Origin: Haplomitrium mnioides
Lineage: Eukaryota > Marchantiophyta > Haplomitriopsida > Calobryales
Reading direction: 5' to 3'
Assembly (NCBI GenBank): GCA_049999725.1
Contig: JBNGIS010016944.1
Location: 1 to 20,485, forward strand
Length of the DNA stretch: 20,485 bases
Below, piece after piece: positions 18,714 to 20,485 of this stretch; position 1 is the stretch's first letter, and the number at the start of each line of letters is the position of its first letter. A model generated the notes under the pieces. It ran no database searches and was not told the origin of the DNA. It was given only the letters and a program-made list of their open reading frames with translations. Position numbers and translations under genes: made by a program.

Positions 18714-18936
18714 AGGCATTTTCTCTGTATCCGTGATGAAGACAATGTTTACTGGAATCTGGATTTTAGTAGTAATCTGGATTGAGGGTATTGGTCTGAT
18801 GTGGTTTACTAGGCTTGATCCCGAAAGGGATTGATTGGTTGCTGTTTTCGCCGCTCGGCCTGATTGCTGGCCGCGGTTGTACTTTTGATGCTTGAAAGTA
18901 ATAAAGTTGTTTACTTTCGGTCAAAAAAAAAAAAAA
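18714..18936 (+). mobile_element. 5'-truncated LINE-like insertion with poly(A)
   Basis: A 223-bp segment ending in 14 A residues (18923-18936), with AATAAA 17 bp before the tail (18900-18905), flanked by 13-bp near-identical duplications. These are the marks of target-primed reverse transcription. The sequence before the tail (GTTGTTTACTTTCGGTC then A) resembles 3' ends of plant L1-type LINEs. No ORF2 coding is recognisable in so short a copy, so a truncated processed transcript or SINE cannot be excluded. It interrupts the copia RT region and is therefore younger than it. Its composition (CCGCTCGGCC, GCCGCGG) is GC-richer than the surroundings. Confidence 0.75.
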
Positions 18937-18949
18937 CCAACTAGGTACT
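18937..18949. repeat. Target-site duplication, right copy
   Basis: CCAACTAGGTACT follows the A tail directly and matches 18701-18713 at 12 of 13 positions. Confidence 0.75.
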
Positions 18950-19440
18950 CATATGAAACAACATCCATAACATTGGCATATGTGAGATGAAAGTCTCTCC
19001 CAAGTATATGTATATAGCCATGGCCATAAGGCGTGTCTTATATCTGATAATTTTGCCTTTAGCACTACGCTCTTTGACCAATATCCACCAATAACTAATC
19101 AAGTGGGTGTCAAAAGGTGTGAGAACTGCCACTATCAATAATACAAGTTTTGTTGTCCCCAAAAGGAAAGATCTAGGAACTGTAATTCATCATGTGGTAT
19201 TTTTGGCAGTCTCATATCGCCCACAATATAACAACTCAAATACATGGTGCAGATCAATTCTCAATAGAAGGTCTGCCACCTCTATTTCCTCTTACATAAG
19301 GATGGTCAGAATCATTTTGGCCTTTGCCCCTCCCCTTGAAAGCTTGTTCTCTACCTGCAATGGGAAATCTTTCCCTTTTGGAAGCCTATCTTCCATTGGT
19401 ATAGGTGGCTCTTCTATAGAAAGTGCCTCTATTATGTGCG

Positions 19441-19788
19441 AGTAGAGAGAAATAAGTTGCAGTAGGTTGGGATATGGGCAATGTACGCATTCATCAAATG
19501 CTCAATAGGAGCAATTTGTCTCATCCTATATTACAGATCTGGTATATGCTTTGCTAGCATTCTCCCCCTCAATATAAGGTATGCTTAAATCATATAGTCA
19601 TTTTGTCCAATCAACCCTGGCATTTATCTACATGGTGTCGATGATTGGAAATTCAAATCTCTATTGCATTCATGATCATAGAATTCATATTTACAACTAA
19701 GAAAGAAGATCAATGAGATTGATTATCTATCTTTCATGTATGATTACCCTTGTGAATGCATTGAATTGAATTTAGTGAATAATAGAGC
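19441..19788. other. AT-rich stretch, probable copia gag remnant or flank
   Basis: No reliable reading frame. On minus, short fragments such as MRQIAPIEHLMNAYIAH (about 19527-19477) precede the gag-like basic region and may be decayed gag. A second CTCCCCCTC at about 19563 recalls a polypurine tract but is not followed by an LTR that I can match. Confidence 0.3.
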
Positions 19789-20088
19789 ATGAAAAATGCA
19801 TGCTTCCCTGTTTTCTTCCTGCTGGTTGTTGTGTGCTTTCTTGGCTTGCTTTCTGCCAGATTTGTTGTACTCTCTTTCATTGCAAATTCAATATTGTTTA
19901 TTTTATTTTATTTTTGTTTAATCTGCCGATCAAAATTGAGTAGAGTAGTAGGAAGGCCAAGAGAAAGAGTGTGTCTTATTATGAAGTCCTACACTTTTGT
20001 CAAGGATATCGACACCTACTTTTGTTTATGTGCTATAAAGTATGCACAGAACAACACAACAATTAAAGAAAGCAAAATATTATTATGA
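19789..20088 (+). CDS. Possible short secreted-peptide ORF, unknown
   Basis: The 99-codon frame begins MKNACFPVFFLLVVVCFLGL followed by LSAR, a good signal-peptide shape (one Lys, about 19 hydrophobic residues, small residues at the end). The next part is again hydrophobic and T-rich at DNA level and could be intron, with a GT at about 19862 and an AG near 19940; the remainder (GRPRERVCLIMKSYTFVKDI then FCLCAIKYAQ) has a few cysteines. I recognise no family. In AT-rich DNA such a frame can arise by chance, and there is no clear promoter. Confidence 0.2.
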   Translation: MKNACFPVFFLLVVVCFLGLLSARFVVLSFIANSILFILFYFCLICRSKLSRVVGRPRERVCLIMKSYTFVKDIDTYFCLCAIKYAQNNTTIKESKILL

Positions 20089-20485
20089 ATAGTTGGCATG
20101 TATTGAAGCCTCTAAAGCACTCTGTTTTGTGTTACCTATCTCTTCACTTCAATATTCTCAATCTCAAGTGTGGAAATAAGTTTGATGAATATAACATATA
20201 TATCTGGAAAAAGTTGGACACAATATAGCATATATAGATGGTAAGCCGATAAGCATAGTTCACAGCCACTACTTTGAACCAGGAACAGGCTACTCAGAAC
20301 ATGAACTTCTTTTTTGTGGGAAAAATTGTGATTTTTCATATCCAAAAACATCAAAAACGAGGAAAATTTTGAAAAACAAAAAGTACATGAGTTTTTGGGG
20401 ATTGTTTCTGGTCATTTCAGCAACCATAATAGAGCAAAAGTCAATTTTGATACGCAAAATCAATCAATATTACCAGTTTTTACGA
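20089..20485. other. AT-rich intergenic DNA
   Basis: No gene, repeat or terminal structure seen. The small minus frame at 20136-20354 has no recognisable similarity and lies in AT-rich sequence. Confidence 0.5.

Larger units (their letters stand above)
17841..19440 (-). pseudogene. Ty1/copia body: gag end and reverse transcriptase, internally deleted
   Basis: Read on minus from the right: a basic, glycine/arginine-rich segment (GRGKGQNDSDHPYVRGNRGG, about 19340-19260), a degraded zinc knuckle (YCGRYETAKN, 19199-19230), then almost at once the start of reverse transcriptase (WWILVKERSAKGKIIRYKTR, 19110-19030, with GETF near 18990), EIYMRAPQG (about 18630-18655), SIYGLKK and LFITHINNDFIIVPIYVDE (18540-18400). 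The last is the catalytic YVDD box, here YVDE. Protease and integrase, normally between zinc knuckle and RT, are missing. Several frames are needed to follow the match, and a LINE-like insertion splits RT. 17841-18389 is AT-rich, probably decayed RNase H and 3' non-coding sequence (it includes the GATGTTGCCTCATTAAAA word often seen near copia 3' ends). Confidence 0.75.

Noticed and set aside
19561-19571. Second copia polypurine tract (CTCCCCCTC)
   Set aside because: No LTR matching 17626-17831 follows it on minus; it lies where gag remnants are expected.

Overview
This window is repeat-dominated nuclear DNA from a land plant, most likely one with a large, transposon-rich genome. A gymnosperm is possible but cannot be decided from sequence alone. 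The evidence is a decayed plant-type OSB (organellar single-stranded DNA-binding) coding fragment, a chromodomain-type Ty3/gypsy retrotransposon remnant, a Ty1/copia remnant carrying a 5'-truncated LINE-like insertion, a 3.35-kb solo LTR, and long tandem arrays. I see no intact conventional gene, no RNA gene and nothing prokaryotic.

Layout, left to right. 1-935 is a purine-rich, degenerate repeat block. About 1057-1245 is the OSB pseudogene fragment. 1246-2500 is unassigned. 2508-2900 holds a minus-strand acidic reading frame next to a 12/15-bp minisatellite (about 2815-3193). That minisatellite is interrupted by a GC-richer insertion at 3194-6543 that has TG...CA ends, TGTCA/TGACA terminal inverted repeats and a CTCAA target duplication. 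I interpret the insertion as a solo LTR; it carries 39-bp ACGT-core repeats and a 100-N assembly gap. The minisatellite resumes at 6544-7195 and is followed by a 207-codon minus-strand reading frame of unknown function (7066-7689), an A/purine-rich leader-like stretch, and a minus-oriented primer-binding-site-like sequence (8454-8469). These may all belong to one old minus-strand retroelement. 8480-9890 looks LTR-like and ends in a plus-oriented PBS-like sequence with a hairpin.

At 9928-11606 lies the 3' part of a chromovirus pol (RNase H end, integrase, GPF region, chromodomain), riddled with stops and frameshifts. It is followed by a polypurine tract and a probable 3' LTR (11607-about 12208). 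From 12209 to 17625 an 87-bp satellite-like array runs in two blocks (about 6.5 and about 50 units), separated by a 450-bp segment that looks like a promoter or LTR. The array shows an approximately 14-unit higher-order periodicity. It is closed on the right by the 3' LTR (17626-17831) of a minus-strand copia element. That element's body has lost protease and integrase, and its reverse-transcriptase region is split by a LINE-like tail with target-site duplications. The last 1 kb is AT-rich and contains one weak candidate for a short secreted-peptide ORF.

The genes here do not form a pathway. What can be read is an order of events: tandem arrays formed, LTR elements inserted into them, at least one recombined to a solo LTR, a LINE entered the copia copy, and all copies decayed by substitutions that largely look like deamination of methylated cytosine.
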